Of a stretch of 64,000 nt of DNA, positions 10,247 to 21,074 are shown in pieces. Under the pieces are notes generated by a model. That model did no database searches. It was given only the letters and a program-made list of their open reading frames with translations, and was not told the origin of the DNA. Position 1 is the first letter of the stretch; each line of letters begins with the position of its first letter. The position numbers and the translations under genes were made by a program. Origin of the DNA: Sacculina carcini (Eukaryota > Arthropoda > Thecostraca > Sacculinidae); assembly GCA_916048095.2 (NCBI GenBank), contig OU696585.1, positions 6,173,460 to 6,237,459 on the forward strand, in the 5' to 3' direction.

Positions 10247-11154
10247 TTCATTGTATTCATTCATTCATTGTATTCAGTGTATTCATTCATTGTCGACGTC
10301 ACAGTGGCGTTTGAGAACGGCTGTCAGGCATTCCAGTCAGCAGCTGATGAAAAGGTCGCCAAATACGCGGAGTTGGCGGCCGAAATACGGTCCCGGGGCA
10401 AGCAGGTGGATCTGCTAGCCTTTGTTGTGGGCTCGCTCGGCACCTGGTGGAAAGGTAACGAGCGTGTCCTGGGCCGCCTGCACATCAGTCGTCGCTACAG
10501 CCGACTCATGCGACGGCTGATGGTGTCGGAGACGCTGCGGTGGTCACGTGACGTGTATGTCGAACATGTCACGGGCCATCGGCAGTACGCGGAGCCCGCT
10601 CCCAGAGCGGACACATATCTTCTGTAAGCACACTCACACACGCACACATCTCTTATCAATATGTATGCCTTAGTCATATTGCGTGTGTTATGTATATGTA
10701 TGTATGTGTGTATGTATGTATGTGTGTGTGTATGTATGTACCAGGCGGTGTCCTGCGACATTTATAATTGTTATTGAATTGTCTAATGATATATGTATGT
10801 GTATGTATTTGCGAATGTGTGCGTGTGTGTGTGTATGTGTGGATGTGTGTGTGTGTATGTATGTGCCAGGCGGTGTCCTGCGACATTTATAACTGTTATT
10901 GAATTGTCTAATGATATATGTATGTGTATTTATTTGCGAATGTATGTGCGTCTGTGTGTGTGTGTGTGTGTGTGTGTATAGGTATGTGTGTGTGTGTAGG
11001 AGTGTGCGTGTGTATTGTCATGTGACAATTACAAATATTCTTTTCAATGTAACTTAAATCTTAATGATACCCATCTACCACATGCCATGTGGCATTGTTT
11101 GTATACCTGGCAATTGTGTAAATTTGTTTTTTATCATGTGCTAATAAAAGAAAA
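10247..11154 (+). mobile_element. 5'-truncated Utopia with T-C-A-T-rich filler at its 5' junction
   Basis: About 42 bp of filler built from ATTCATTGTATTCATTC-like units (10247-10288) separate U2 from Utopia. Homology then begins at the endonuclease-coding region (ATTGTCGACGTC) and runs to the normal 3' end, AATAAAAGAAAA, followed by U2 TATCTG. The 3' junction is exact while the 5' junction is sloppy. That is the signature of target-primed reverse transcription that stopped early and was joined by end-joining with filler synthesis. The 3' UTR has the usual GT-rich subrepeats. Confidence 0.88.
10268..10627 (+). pseudogene. Utopia ORF 3' fragment (endonuclease C-terminal part)
   Basis: A 119-codon frame whose first codons come from filler. 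It then continues as IVDVTVAFENG, the second half of the restriction-like endonuclease, to the normal Utopia C-terminus. The upstream PD half of the nuclease active site is absent, so no activity is expected. Confidence 0.8.
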
Positions 11155-11303
11155 TATCTGTTCTTTTCAGCTTAATATCTGAAACGTCCCCTACATGGGG
11201 ACCAGTATATTAAACTGATTTTTGCAGATTGGCGGGGTCACAGGGCTTGCTCTGTTCCTGCCGCGGGTCGACCCGGTATTGCACTACATCCGGGAACGGT
11301 CCA
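11155..11303 (+). pseudogene. U2 snRNA 3' part (nt 37-185)
   Basis: Resumes at TATCTGTTC directly after the Utopia 3' end and runs through stem-loops IIa and IIb, the Sm site ATTTTTG and the 3' stem-loops to GGTCCA. Together with 10212-10246 it is a disrupted U2 gene. Confidence 0.93.
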
Positions 11304-12121
11304 TTTTAACTACTATCAAAACAATTCTGGCACTCAATCCAGTTAATCATTCATTTATAATCGTGTATAATCAATATAATCAAACCTAGGTAACGGGAGC
11401 GGGGATCACGCCAGTCGATGCACGCCCTCGTCGACTCCTCTACGTTGGTCCGACTGGCGGGGTCAATATTCTACCATCTACTCCTCGTAAACCAGCAATA
11501 GTAGAGCTATACAAATTACACCAGTGTGTAGAGAATTTTCTGTACTACAAGATAGGCTATATTTTAAATCGAAAAAATTTCAAAATTCCAATCTACATTA
11601 CAAATTTAATTTAACTCCACGCGTCCGATTTTCTATACTTTTTTCTCTATTTCTCAGCAACTAAATATCACACATCTAAATAAATAATACCATCATGCTG
11701 GCAATTTTGCTTTCTACAACACGGTATATATTTCCATTTTCCAGAGTGTATTAAAAAAGTTACGGCGGTGTGAAGTCAAAATGACAAAGTCAAAAAGGCA
11801 AAATTAGCACTGAAAAAAGTTAATATTTTGGTAAATATTTTGGTCAATACTCCTCATAAACCAGAAATGGCACAGCCAAAAGAGAAGACTGAAATGACGT
11901 ATAATTATAGGTATCGTTGTATTTTTCAATAGTTCATTATAGGTGCCGTTCAGACAGAGGTCTTCATGCAGTAATCAGAGCGCCACCTAGTGACAACTAC
12001 TGGAAGCAAAACTCGACCGTCGAGACGTGGCGGCATATCGTCGTTTGATGTTAATTTGCGGTGTTCGTTTGATGTTGATTGAAGTCCCTATTGATTCATT
12101 AACTGATTCAATGATTGATAT
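11304..12121 (+). repeat. U2 array spacer, cut off by an inversion junction
   Basis: Long-type spacer, with the stretch resembling Utopia coding sequence near 11389-11461. It breaks off at GATTGATAT before reaching a U2 gene. Array sequence in the opposite orientation follows after an 11-bp filler (12122-12132). Confidence 0.85.
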
Positions 12122-12512
12122 CTGATGACTTTTGCCGGCAGGTAAAACTGGGCGCCAGCACCGCTGTGTGCGCCTCTGCCGGGGGTGTTTGCTGGCGACA
12201 CCGATGGGTCGACGGTCGCACGCCCATCGGTTGTCGGCACCGCCTGCACATGTACACTGATGTGCGCACATCGGCGTGGGCCGCCTCCAGATGGCGCAGG
12301 ATGCTGGCACGTACCTGCGTGTAGCCACCACGTCGGGTGATGGCGTACGTGGCGCCGCAGTCTTCGTATGGGCAGGCTGTCACGTCCGGCAGCGGCAGGA
12401 AGACGCGCAAAACATCGCCGTCGGCGTCCAGGGTTGTGGATTGATGTGCCACAAGTGGCGTGTTGGCCGACATCACGATACACACACCGATCACAGCCAA
12501 ACACACAAACAC
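12108..12512 (-). pseudogene. Utopia ORF 5' fragment, minus strand (134 codons)
   Basis: Begins MFVCLAVIGVCIV and matches the N-terminus of the full protein through zinc fingers 1 and 2 into the first Cys of finger 3 (FTCR). It then ends in junction-derived codons. It lacks the RT and everything downstream. Confidence 0.8.
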
Positions 12513-12872
12513 AGACGCCGATCACAGCCACAAAACACCGCCTCCCACCTCCGGCCAGGGTTCAGTGTAGTGGAAGCGTAAAAGAGTAGCGAGGAGTAGA
12601 GGAGCGAGGAGCGAAGAGAGAGGAGTAGAGGAGCGAGGAGCGAAGAGAGAGGTAGAGGAGCGAGGAGCGAAGAGAGAGGTAGAGTAGCAGGAGACAAGAG
12701 AAGTGAGAGTAGAGAGCAAAAAAGAAGCTAGAGCAGACAGCAAAGAAGTGAGAATAGAGTACAACAGAAAAAGGGGAAGAGTAGGTAGAGGTTGGGCCGT
12801 TCAATGCAATACCTTGCGGCGTAAACGAGAACCTATTCCCAGAAAAAACAAGAGCCTAGACAGTACTTACCA
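12133..12872 (-). mobile_element. Utopia 5' fragment, minus strand
   Basis: Carries the standard Utopia 5' end (at 12872) joined to the U2 stub 12873-12908, the CT-rich 5' UTR and the first 126 or so codons. In the 5' UTR minisatellite and in the coding variant GTSIHNP (overlapping frame) it resembles copies 4, 6 and 7 more than copies 1 and 2. Confidence 0.87.
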
Positions 12873-12908
12873 CTACACTTTGATCTTAGCCTGAGGCCGA
12901 GAAGCGAT
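12873..12908 (-). pseudogene. U2 snRNA 5' part (nt 1-36), minus strand
   Basis: Reverse complement of the U2 5' 36 nt, followed on the minus strand by the Utopia 5' end. Same insertion point as in the plus-strand copies. Confidence 0.93.
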
Positions 12909-13880
12909 ACAGATTTTTGATCTGGATCTGACTTATTTGAACGATGAGGTCAACTAGAGCTGATCAATTGACCCAGTAATATAAATTTGAGACTTCATGT
13001 GCTTCTCAACGTGAAAAATGTATATCAAATGGCCACTTTCGTGCATTTCATGACTATATACACTTTTTACACACTCGCACACGCATCTAAAATAAGTCTA
13101 GCTGATAATCATATCAATCATTGAATCAGTTAATGAATCAATAGGGACTTCAATCAACATCAAACGAACACCGCAAATTAACATCAAACGACGATATGCC
13201 GCCACGTCTCGACGGTCGAGTTTTGCTTCCAGTAGCTGTCACTAGGTGGCGCTCTGATTACTGCATGAAGACCTCTGTCTGAACGGCACCTATAATGAAC
13301 TATTGAAAAATACAACGATACCTATAATTATACGTCATTTCAGTCTTCTCTTTTGGCTGTGCCATTTCTGGTTTATGAGGAGTATTGACCAAAATATTTA
13401 CCAAAATATTAACTTTTTTCAGTGCTAATTTTGCCTTTTTGACTTTGTCATTTTGACTTCACACCGCCGTAACTTTTTTAATACACTCTGGAAAATGGAA
13501 ATATATACCGTGTTGTAGAAAGCAAAATTGCCAGCATGATGGTATTATTTATTTAGATGTGTGATATTTAGTTGCTGAGAAATAGAGAAAAAAGTATAGA
13601 AAATCGGACGCGTGGAGTTAAATTAAATTTGTAATGTAGATTGGAATTTTGAAATTTTTTCGATTTAAAATATAGCCTATCTTGTAGTACAGAAAATTCT
13701 CTACACACTGGTGTAATTTGTATAGCTCTACTATTGCTGGTTTACGAGGAGTAGATGGTAGAATATTGACCCCGCCAGTCGGACAAACGACTACCTAGGT
13801 TTGATTATATTGATTATACACGATTATAAATGAATGATTAACTGGATTGAGTGCCAGAATTGTTTTGATAGTAGTTAAAA
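12909..13880 (-). repeat. U2 array spacer, short type, minus strand
   Basis: 972-bp spacer in reverse orientation between the two U2 pieces. It has the short-type junction (GTAGTCGTTTGTCCGAC when read on the minus strand) and a few private base changes, for example near 13233. No gene is seen. Confidence 0.87.
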
Positions 13881-14029
13881 TGGACCGTTCCCGGATGTAG
13901 TGCAATACCGGGTCGACCCGCGGCAGGAACAGAGCAAGCCCTGTGACCCCGCCAATCTGCAAAAATCAGTTTAATATACTGGTCCCCATGTAGGGGACGT
14001 TTCAGATATTAAGCTGAAAAGAACAGATA
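13881..14029 (-). pseudogene. U2 snRNA 3' part (nt 37-185), minus strand
   Basis: Reverse complement of the U2 3' 149 nt. It adjoins the Utopia 3' end at 14030. Its own 5' half is not in the window, since that Utopia copy is cut at 14637. Confidence 0.93.
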
Positions 14030-14637
14030 TTTTCTTTTATTAGCACATGATAAAAAACAAATTTACACAATTGCCAGGTATACAAACAATGCCACATGGC
14101 ATGTGGTAGATGGGTATCATTAAGATTTAAGTTACATTGAAAAGAATATTTGTAATTGTCACATGACAATACACACGCACACTCCTACACACACACACAC
14201 ACACACCCATACACACACACACACACAGAGACGCACATACATTCGCAAATCCATACACATACATATATCATTAGACAATTCAATAACAGTTATAAATGTC
14301 GCAGGACACCGCCTGGCACATACATACACACATCCACACATATACACACACACACACGCACACATTCGCAAATACATACACATACATATATCATTAGACC
14401 ATTCAATAACAATTATAAATGTCGCAGGACACCGCCTGGCACATACACACACACACACACATACATACATACACACATACATACATATACATAACACACG
14501 CAATATGACTAAGGCTATTGATAAGAGATGTGTGCGTGTGTGAGTGTGCTTACAGAAGATATGTGTCCGCTCTGGGAGCGGGCTCCGCGTACTGCCGATG
14601 GCCCGTGACATGTTCGACATACACGTCACGTGACCAC
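14030..14637 (-). mobile_element. Utopia 3' fragment, minus strand
   Basis: Holds the last 28 or so codons (WSRDVYVEH to TYLL, stop at 14550-14552), the GT-rich 3' UTR with its two subrepeats, and the standard AATAAAAGAAAA end. Its 3' UTR variants match those of the copies ending at 21074 and 56224. It is broken at TGACCAC, where the foreign element begins after two bases. Confidence 0.87.
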
Positions 14638-14639
14638 TG

Positions 14640-15310
14640 CTGGACGCCATTGTTTTTGCAACATGTGCGTCAGTCACCATATCACGTCATGTACATTCCG
14701 ACCAACATCAACCCGGCTGACGGCCCCTCACGCCCATGCGGTGGAAGCGGCCATTTTGGCCGATTTTATTTTATTTTATTTTATTTTTAGCTATCTCTTT
14801 ATTAACCGTCGGCACCAACATGGTGCCGGTACAAGGCATGGAAACACACAACAAAACATGGAAATTGAACGTTCCGGGGGTCCCTGCTTCGCAGAAGCAT
14901 GGACCCGACATATGACAATGCAATACAACAATACACCCTGTACATGATCATACAATTTTATACACAAGGTAACACAGTAGACAATCACGGTGTAAAACCT
15001 CCAGCAACCCGGTTCCGGAACAGCCGTAGGTCGGGATTGCTGGGGCACTGGTCAGGCTGCGCACGTGACGAGAGGCGTGCCCTGTGTTGGCCAAGGGCTT
15101 CCGTGCAAGCCGTAGGCTTGCGGTCTGTCCACATCCACGGCTTCCACCCGACTGACGGCCGTCCACTGCTCCTGCAGTGGCGGGAAACGGCCAAAATGGC
15201 CGCTTCCACCGCATGGGCGTGAGGGGCCGTCAGCCGGGTTGATGTTGGTCGGAATGTACATGACGTGATATGGTGACTGACGCACATGTTGCAAAAACAA
15301 TGGCGTCCAG
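14640..15310. repeat. 123-bp perfect inverted repeat of an RT-RNase H element
   Basis: The left arm 14640-14762 is the exact reverse complement of the right arm 15188-15310. Both come from the end of the RNase H region (around the NPADGPSR motif). The arms are separated by 425 bp that contain the element's presumed 3' UTR and an ATTTT-rich tail. The left arm stops exactly where that tail starts. Confidence 0.88.
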
Positions 15311-16799
15311 GCCAGAGGTAACCGTCGTCGCGCCAGGTTATATTCTACCCCCACATTGTCGGTGGCAATGAGGGGGCAGCGCGCTCCGGCCCTGTAGGCA
15401 GCCACCAGGGCGATGAGGGCCGCGCGCAACTCGGCTAGGTAGATATGCCGAGCGGAGACAGGCAGATGCACGGTGTACCGGTGATGTTTAGTGGCAAGTC
15501 CCGTAGCCTCGGTGGACGCGTCGCTGGCAATTATGGCGTCTATCGGAGGCGGTCGGTCCAGTGGCTTCGCGCGGCGCAAAATGGGCACCAGCTGTGCCGC
15601 CCGAGCTGGATGGTGAAGCGTCGTGGTCACCAGCGCAGTTGGTAGTCGCAGCGCTCGAAGCACAAAGGCGAGGTACCCTGCGAGGCGCTGGCGCCACTCG
15701 AACGGCCGATCTGGTGCCGCGCGTAGAGCCGCGGCCAGAGCCTGCCGGATACCTGGTTGGAGATCAATGGTGGGTCGAACTCCCAGCGTGAGAGCGAATC
15801 CGAGAAAAAGGATTTTCTGGGTGGGCCGCCACACGCACTTGGAAGCCTTCACAGCGACTCCCATGTTGCGGAGGAAATTCTCGACGCGGTGCAGCTGTGC
15901 GGCCGGTCCCAGCACCAGAAAATCGTCAAGATAGGGGAGCACCCGCACCGGCGCGCAAGCCCGTTCAATGGCCATAGCCAATGATCGGCTAACGGTCTGC
16001 ATGAGCGCCGGCGCGGTGCTCAACCCCATCGGTAGTCGTGTCCATTCATAGAGCCGTCCTCGGTACACCACACGGAGGAGGGCGGCCAGGCCCTCGTGGA
16101 TGGGTAGTTGGTAAAACCCATGGCGCAAGTCGAATTTGATGGCCTGCCACGAGGGCCGGCCGTGTACCACTGTCAACACGTCTGACACCGCAGGCAATTT
16201 CATTGTAAAGCGTGGCAAATGCGCAGTCAGTGGGCTCAAGTCATAGAGGACACGACACGTGCCATCACCTTTGGGTATCGTGAATAACCGGAAGGTAGGC
16301 CCGCGCCCGTCGAATACTTCGCGTAGAATGCCGCCCCCGGTGAGCGAGGCCATGACGCGGTCCATGGTACGTGTGGCGCGGGTCACGTGCCAATGATGGC
16401 GCTGATTCGACGGAATGCGCGTCCGGAGACCCGCGGCCAGCATGCGTTGCACCTGTGGTGTGTGTCGCGGGTCGGGCGGCATTGGTTCGAGCGAGTCGAA
16501 ATTCGGCGGTTGAATTTCGGCGGAGGAATCCACGTTGTCAGAAGCGGCGTGTAAGAAAGCCAGCAGGCTCGGCGGCTCACCCGAGTCAGCATCTCTCTGG
16601 TCTGAACTCGGGGGCCTGGTCCGGCCGCGGCGTGGCGGTGAGTCGTCATCGGAACACGTCGAACTGGCGGACGATGTGTCGACGAGCTCTGGGTCATCAA
16701 GTATGTCCCAGGGCGCCGACATAGACCGCCACCATGTGGGATCGTCGGCAGCGCTGTCGAGCGAGTCCTCCGGGCCGGTCTCGGGCAGTTCACCGGCAC
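14763..16799 (-). mobile_element. RT-RNase H retroelement fossil, DIRS-like by guess, minus strand
   Basis: A GC-rich retroelement piece unrelated to Utopia. Read on the minus strand it has an RT-RNase H frame, then about 290 bp without coding, then AATAAAG and a TAAAA-repeat tail. RT motif YLDDFLVLG and the RNase H end NPADGPSR are reminiscent of DIRS-type or other YR or LTR-kin elements, but no recombinase, integrase or terminal repeats are visible. The repeat tail would fit target-primed insertion better. It is incomplete at its 5' side, where it meets Utopia at 16799. Class uncertain; age looks modest because the frame is open and the 123-bp duplicate is identical. Confidence 0.65.
15052..16722 (-). 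CDS. RT-RNase H polyprotein fragment of the foreign retroelement
   Basis: The frame is open from the junction at 16799. The first ATG is at 16722 (MSAPWDILDD), though the native start may lie beyond the break. In order it shows an acidic N-terminal region, an RT with FDLRHGFYQLPI, LPMGLSTAPA and YLDDFLVLG, then an RNase H-like domain with DASTEATGLA, an AELRAALIAL helix, ATDNVG and a C-terminal PADGPSR. RT-connected RNase H of this style is known from DIRS and LTR-type elements. I cannot settle the family by eye. It is a fossil of a mobile element, not a host gene. Confidence 0.65.
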   Translation of the reverse strand: MSAPWDILDDPELVDTSSASSTCSDDDSPPRRGRTRPPSSDQRDADSGEPPSLLAFLHAASDNVDSSAEIQPPNFDSLEPMPPDPRHTPQVQRMLAAGLRTRIPSNQRHHWHVTRATRTMDRVMASLTGGGILREVFDGRGPTFRLFTIPKGDGTCRVLYDLSPLTAHLPRFTMKLPAVSDVLTVVHGRPSWQAIKFDLRHGFYQLPIHEGLAALLRVVYRGRLYEWTRLPMGLSTAPALMQTVSRSLAMAIERACAPVRVLPYLDDFLVLGPAAQLHRVENFLRNMGVAVKASKCVWRPTQKILFLGFALTLGVRPTIDLQPGIRQALAAALRAAPDRPFEWRQRLAGYLAFVLRALRLPTALVTTTLHHPARAAQLVPILRRAKPLDRPPPIDAIIASDASTEATGLATKHHRYTVHLPVSARHIYLAELRAALIALVAAYRAGARCPLIATDNVGVEYNLARRRLPLAWTPLFLQHVRQSPYHVMYIPTNINPADGPSRPCGGSGHFGRFPPLQEQWTAVSRVEAVDVDRPQAYGLHGSPWPTQGTPLVTCAA

Positions 16800-19700
16800 C
16801 TACCACCTACACTACTCTCGCCATGGTACCGGGGGCGGGGCTCACGCCAGTCGACGCGCGACCTCGTCGACTATCAACGTTTGTACGACTGGCGGGGGGT
16901 GTGCGGGAGCGGCCAACTGCAAGCGACACTGCCACGAGACCAGCACCGTCCGTCTCGCCGCCGCGCGGTCGCTGGACAGCAGCCGACCCCGCTGCACCGC
17001 CAGCGTCACCGCGGTCATACCTGGCGGCACTCATCGGGTCAATCTCCCCCTCGCCCCCGCCGCGCCCGCCGCGACTGCCGTCTTCATCTCCACCATCATC
17101 ATCACCTTCGTCATCATCGTCATCCTCTTCGCCATCATCACCACGACCATCATCGTCGCAATCGTCCTCGTCATCGTCGTCATCTTCTTCCTCACCAGCA
17201 TTACATATACGATCTCAACATTCTCCATCAACACCACCAGCACGTACACATCACCACACGTCGCCGGCAAACAATGTCGGCAACGCTCCGCGTGCTTACG
17301 GCGTGCCATCGTCGAGACCGGCGCGCCGGCAGAAACGACAACCACAACAGGTGAGCACTGCCAGGGGGAGTCAGTCGCAGCAGCGAGCGTCGGTGCCGCC
17401 CACACACAGACCACACAACAACCACCACACAAGAAACACCACAAACAGACCACACAACAACCACCACACAAGAAGCACCACAAACACGCACACGAACACA
17501 CTCCCTCGCACGTCCACGCCCTCTTCACACTCAACACTGACACCCAACAACACCCGACAACACACATTCATTACACCCAACAGGTATGCGCTGCTGTCTC
17601 AATCTGATGACAACAGTGCATCACCATCAGCCTCACAAAAAAAACACACAAGCCAAATCACTTCACCTGGGCGGCGCCGGGTTGTTGGAGAGCAGTCAAA
17701 TGGACCCACACACCAACACCGAAACAATCACACATCACTACAGAACACGCTCACCCAGTTCCACGAACCACTCACACAAATAAACTGTAACACACCATTC
17801 TGCATACTTGACATACTCATTAACACACTTACACAGCAAGCACGGGACCTCAGCGGCCTCAACACACGACACCAAAACCACCCAAGACAAAACACGAACA
17901 CCCACACAAACAATCATACACACACGCACACCGCACAATTCAGACACCACACAGAACACCACGACCACAGACAGATGTGGCGCAGCCCACCATATGATCC
18001 GGTAGTTGCAGCGAAAATTCAACGCGACTACCGGACCGGCAAGGCTGTCGTTTACAGACAGCTGGTGGGTGAGACAACACCACCATGTGACATTGAGCCC
18101 TTGGTGGTAGGCAGGCATTTCTGTGGCGAGACTGCCTCGTCGCCGAGATGGTCTGACCGCCCAACGTCCGTGCCAGACATTACACCTACACCAGCAACCA
18201 CACTATCACAACCCATCACAACCGCTGAGATCCAGCGCAGAATAAACAACACACAAAACACAACACCGGGTCCGGATGGGTTGAGGTATTCAGACTGGAA
18301 ACGCCTCGATCCTGACTGCTCAATCCTCACAGCCATGTTCAATGCATGCCGACTGACTGGGAGGACTCCCACCGCGTGGAAGTCTTCTCGAACCATCCTT
18401 CTACACAAGGGTGGTGACCCCCAAGAGCTGAAGAGCTGGCGACCGATCGCTCTTGGCAACACAATCGCCAAGCTCTACGCGGGTATTTGGGCCGATCGCC
18501 TATCACACTGGGCTGAAACACACAACATTCTCACACACTCACAAAAAGGTTTCCGTCCCTTCGATGGCGTGCTGGAACACAACTTCGTGGTACAGTCTGC
18601 CATCGCCAGGGCTCGGAAATCCAACACATCGACACACATCACGTTTATTGACATAAAAAACGCATTCGGCTCTGTATCACACGCACTCATGTGGGAGACA
18701 CTCAGCTTGCTGGGTGTCCCCACAGACACACTCTCAATCATCACAGACATATACACGAACAGCACCACAACATTCACCACACAACGAGGTGTATCGGCTC
18801 CCATCCCACAAATTGGAGGTGTCAGACAGGGATGCCCGCTCAGTGGTATTCTCTTTGCCTTCGCAATGGAGCCACTGCTGCGGAGCTTGACCGAGGCAGG
18901 CGTTGAACATCTCGCCTTTGCTGATGACGTCGCCCTCATCTGTCACAGCGAGTCTCAGCTCTCTCTGGCACTGTCTCAGGTGCACGATATCTGCGCGTGG
19001 GCTGGTCTCTCCATCAATGCCAGCAAATGCGCAGTATTGTCACCTGTCGCGCCTCTCAGCACTCCAGCTGTCCTCAATGGCGTGCCTCTGCCCTCACTCG
19101 AGGCGGAGGGGCAGTACAGGTACCTGGGGAGACCGACTGGCAGGTCTTTCCTGCACGCCGACATGGATCAGCTCATGTCCGATGTTCGCCGTAAATCTAA
19201 TCTTATTCTGCATTCTGCTCTTGCCCCCTGGCAAAAACTTGACTCCCTTCGCTCTTTTATCACTCCTATTCTCACTCACCCTCTTCGTCTAGGCCTCCTC
19301 ACTAAAACAAGCCTTAGCCGACTACAACGAGAAATCGTGTGGAAGGTGAAGGGCTTGCTCAATCTACCGTCTCGCTCTACTCTTCACTATCTTTTCTCTC
19401 CTACTTCTTGTGGCGGCATTGGGCTGAGTGATCTGTGTCAAGAGGCGGACATCTTGCTTGTTTCGTCATCGCTGCAGCTATTGCACTGCAAAGACGCTCG
19501 TGTAGCGACCCTGGCACTCGATCAGTTGCGGCGTGTCGTTGCCGGCAGGGTGCAGTCGGAGCCCACCACACAGCAGCTGGTGGACTACCTCAACGGGTGC
19601 CGAATGCGTCAAGGAGGCGGCTACGCCACGCGCACGTCGCGCACGCGAGTCGCCTTCAGGACCATTATGGCCAGATCGGCTCTCCGTTGGGGACCTACTG

Positions 19701-20551
19701 CGGACGGTGTACCCGCACTGTTCCTCAACGGCAAGGAGGTGTCTCCGCGCAAGTCATCTGCGATCATCCGAGATGAAGTGCGCAAATGGCGGCAGGCGAA
19801 GCTGGTTGGGCTGCCGCACCAGGGCAAAGTGATGTCCAGTGTGGCGGAGCAGCCAGTTAGCTCGCACTACACCTACAACGGTAGTTTCACGCGGTTTGCT
19901 GAGTGGCGCTTTGTGCACCGGGCCCGTCTGGGTCTAGTGCCACTCAATGGCTACTCCCGTGGAGCGCAGGCAGTCAATACCAGCTGCCGCCGTTGTGGGT
20001 ACGCCAATGAGACCCTCCCGCACGTGCTCACACACTGTCGTCTGCACAGCGCCGCACAGCAACACAGGCACAATGCTATTCTGGCACGCCTGGTGCGCGC
20101 GCTGCCGGTTGCTGATCGGACAGGTGGAAACACTCGCGTCAACCAACGCGTTCCTGGCAGCACGTCGACACTGCGGCCTGACCTCATCGTCACTCGAGGC
20201 AACCAGGTCGTAATTGTCGACGTCACAGTGGCGTTTGAGAACGGCTGTCAGGCATTCCAGTCAGCAGCTGATGAAAAGGTCGCCAAATACGCGGAGTTGG
20301 CGGCCGAAATACGGTCCCGGGGCAAGCAGGTGGATCTGCTAGCCTTTGTTGTGGGCTCGCTCGGCACCTGGTGGAAAGGTAACGAGCGTGTCCTGGGCCG
20401 CCTGCACATCAGTCGTCGCTACAGCCGACTCATGCGACGGCTGATGGTGTCGGAGACACTGCGGTGGTCACGTGACGTGTATGTCGAACATGTCACGGGC
20501 CATCGGCAGTACGCGGAGCCCGCTCCCAGAGCGGACACATATCTTCTGTAA
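16535..20551 (+). pseudogene. Chimeric frame: antisense of RT element fused to headless Utopia ORF
   Basis: An open frame of 1338 codons. About the first 89 codons (16535-16801) are the antisense of the foreign RT element's N-terminal coding region and have no meaning as protein. From 16802 it is genuine Utopia frame starting at TTYTTLAMVPGAG, about residue 288 of the full protein. It then continues intact through polyserine, RT (FADDV), CCHC knuckle and PD-D endonuclease to the normal stop. The three zinc fingers are lost. It has small private changes, such as ALMWETL for ALLWETL in the RT. RT and nuclease could be functional as domains, but there is no Utopia 5' UTR or U2 promoter in front. 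Confidence 0.75.
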
Positions 20552-21074
20552 GCACACTCACACACGCACACATCTCTTATCAATAGCCTTAGTCATATTG
20601 CGTGTGTTATGTATATGTATGTATGTGTGTATGTATGTATGTGTGTGTGTGTGTGTATGTGCCAGGCGGTGTCCTGCGACATTTATAATTGTTATTGAAT
20701 GGTCTAATGATATATGTATGTGTATGTATTTGCGAATGTGTGCGTGTGTGTGTGTGTGTATATGTGTGGATGTGTGTATGTATGTGCCAGGCGGTGTCCT
20801 GCGACATTTATAACTGTTATTGAATTGTCTAATGATATATGTATGTGTATGGATTTGCGAATGTATGTGCGTCTCTGTGTGTGTGTGTGTGTATGGGTGT
20901 GTGTGTGTGTGTGTGTAGGAGTGTGCGTGTGTATTGTCATGTGACAATTACAAATATTCTTTTCAATGTAACTTAAATCTTAATGATACCCATCTACCAC
21001 ATGCCATGTGGCATTGTTTGTATACCTGGCAATTGTGTAAATTTGTTTTTTTATCATGTGCTAATAAAAGAAAA
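16799..21074 (+). mobile_element. Utopia copy 3, 5' end replaced by foreign element
   Basis: Utopia from mid-ORF to the normal 3' end, which joins U2 TATCTG at 21075. The missing 5' part is not a usual 5' truncation, because the left neighbour is the RT-RNase H element and not U2. So it arose by rearrangement of an inserted copy. Its 3' UTR (ATCAATAGCC form) matches the inverted fragment and copy 7. Confidence 0.85.

Larger units (their letters stand above)
12122..14637 (-). other. Inverted segment of the U2/Utopia array
   Basis: This block reads in minus orientation as Utopia 3' end, U2 3' part, short-type spacer, U2 5' part, then Utopia 5' end. It contains pieces of two neighbouring inverted units. 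Its left edge (Utopia at 12133) meets plus-strand spacer across a short filler. Its right edge (Utopia 3' coding sequence, 14637) meets a foreign RT-RNase H element. Both edges cut through Utopia. Confidence 0.85.

Noticed and set aside
10683-10981. Several 60-130-codon frames in the GT/CA-rich 3' UTR
   Set aside because: They translate microsatellite (repeated THTH or VCVCV) and change with tract length between copies.
12122-12132. CTGATGAC as a hammerhead ribozyme core
   Set aside because: No partner GAAA core or flanking stems are present, and the bases are filler at an inversion junction found only once.
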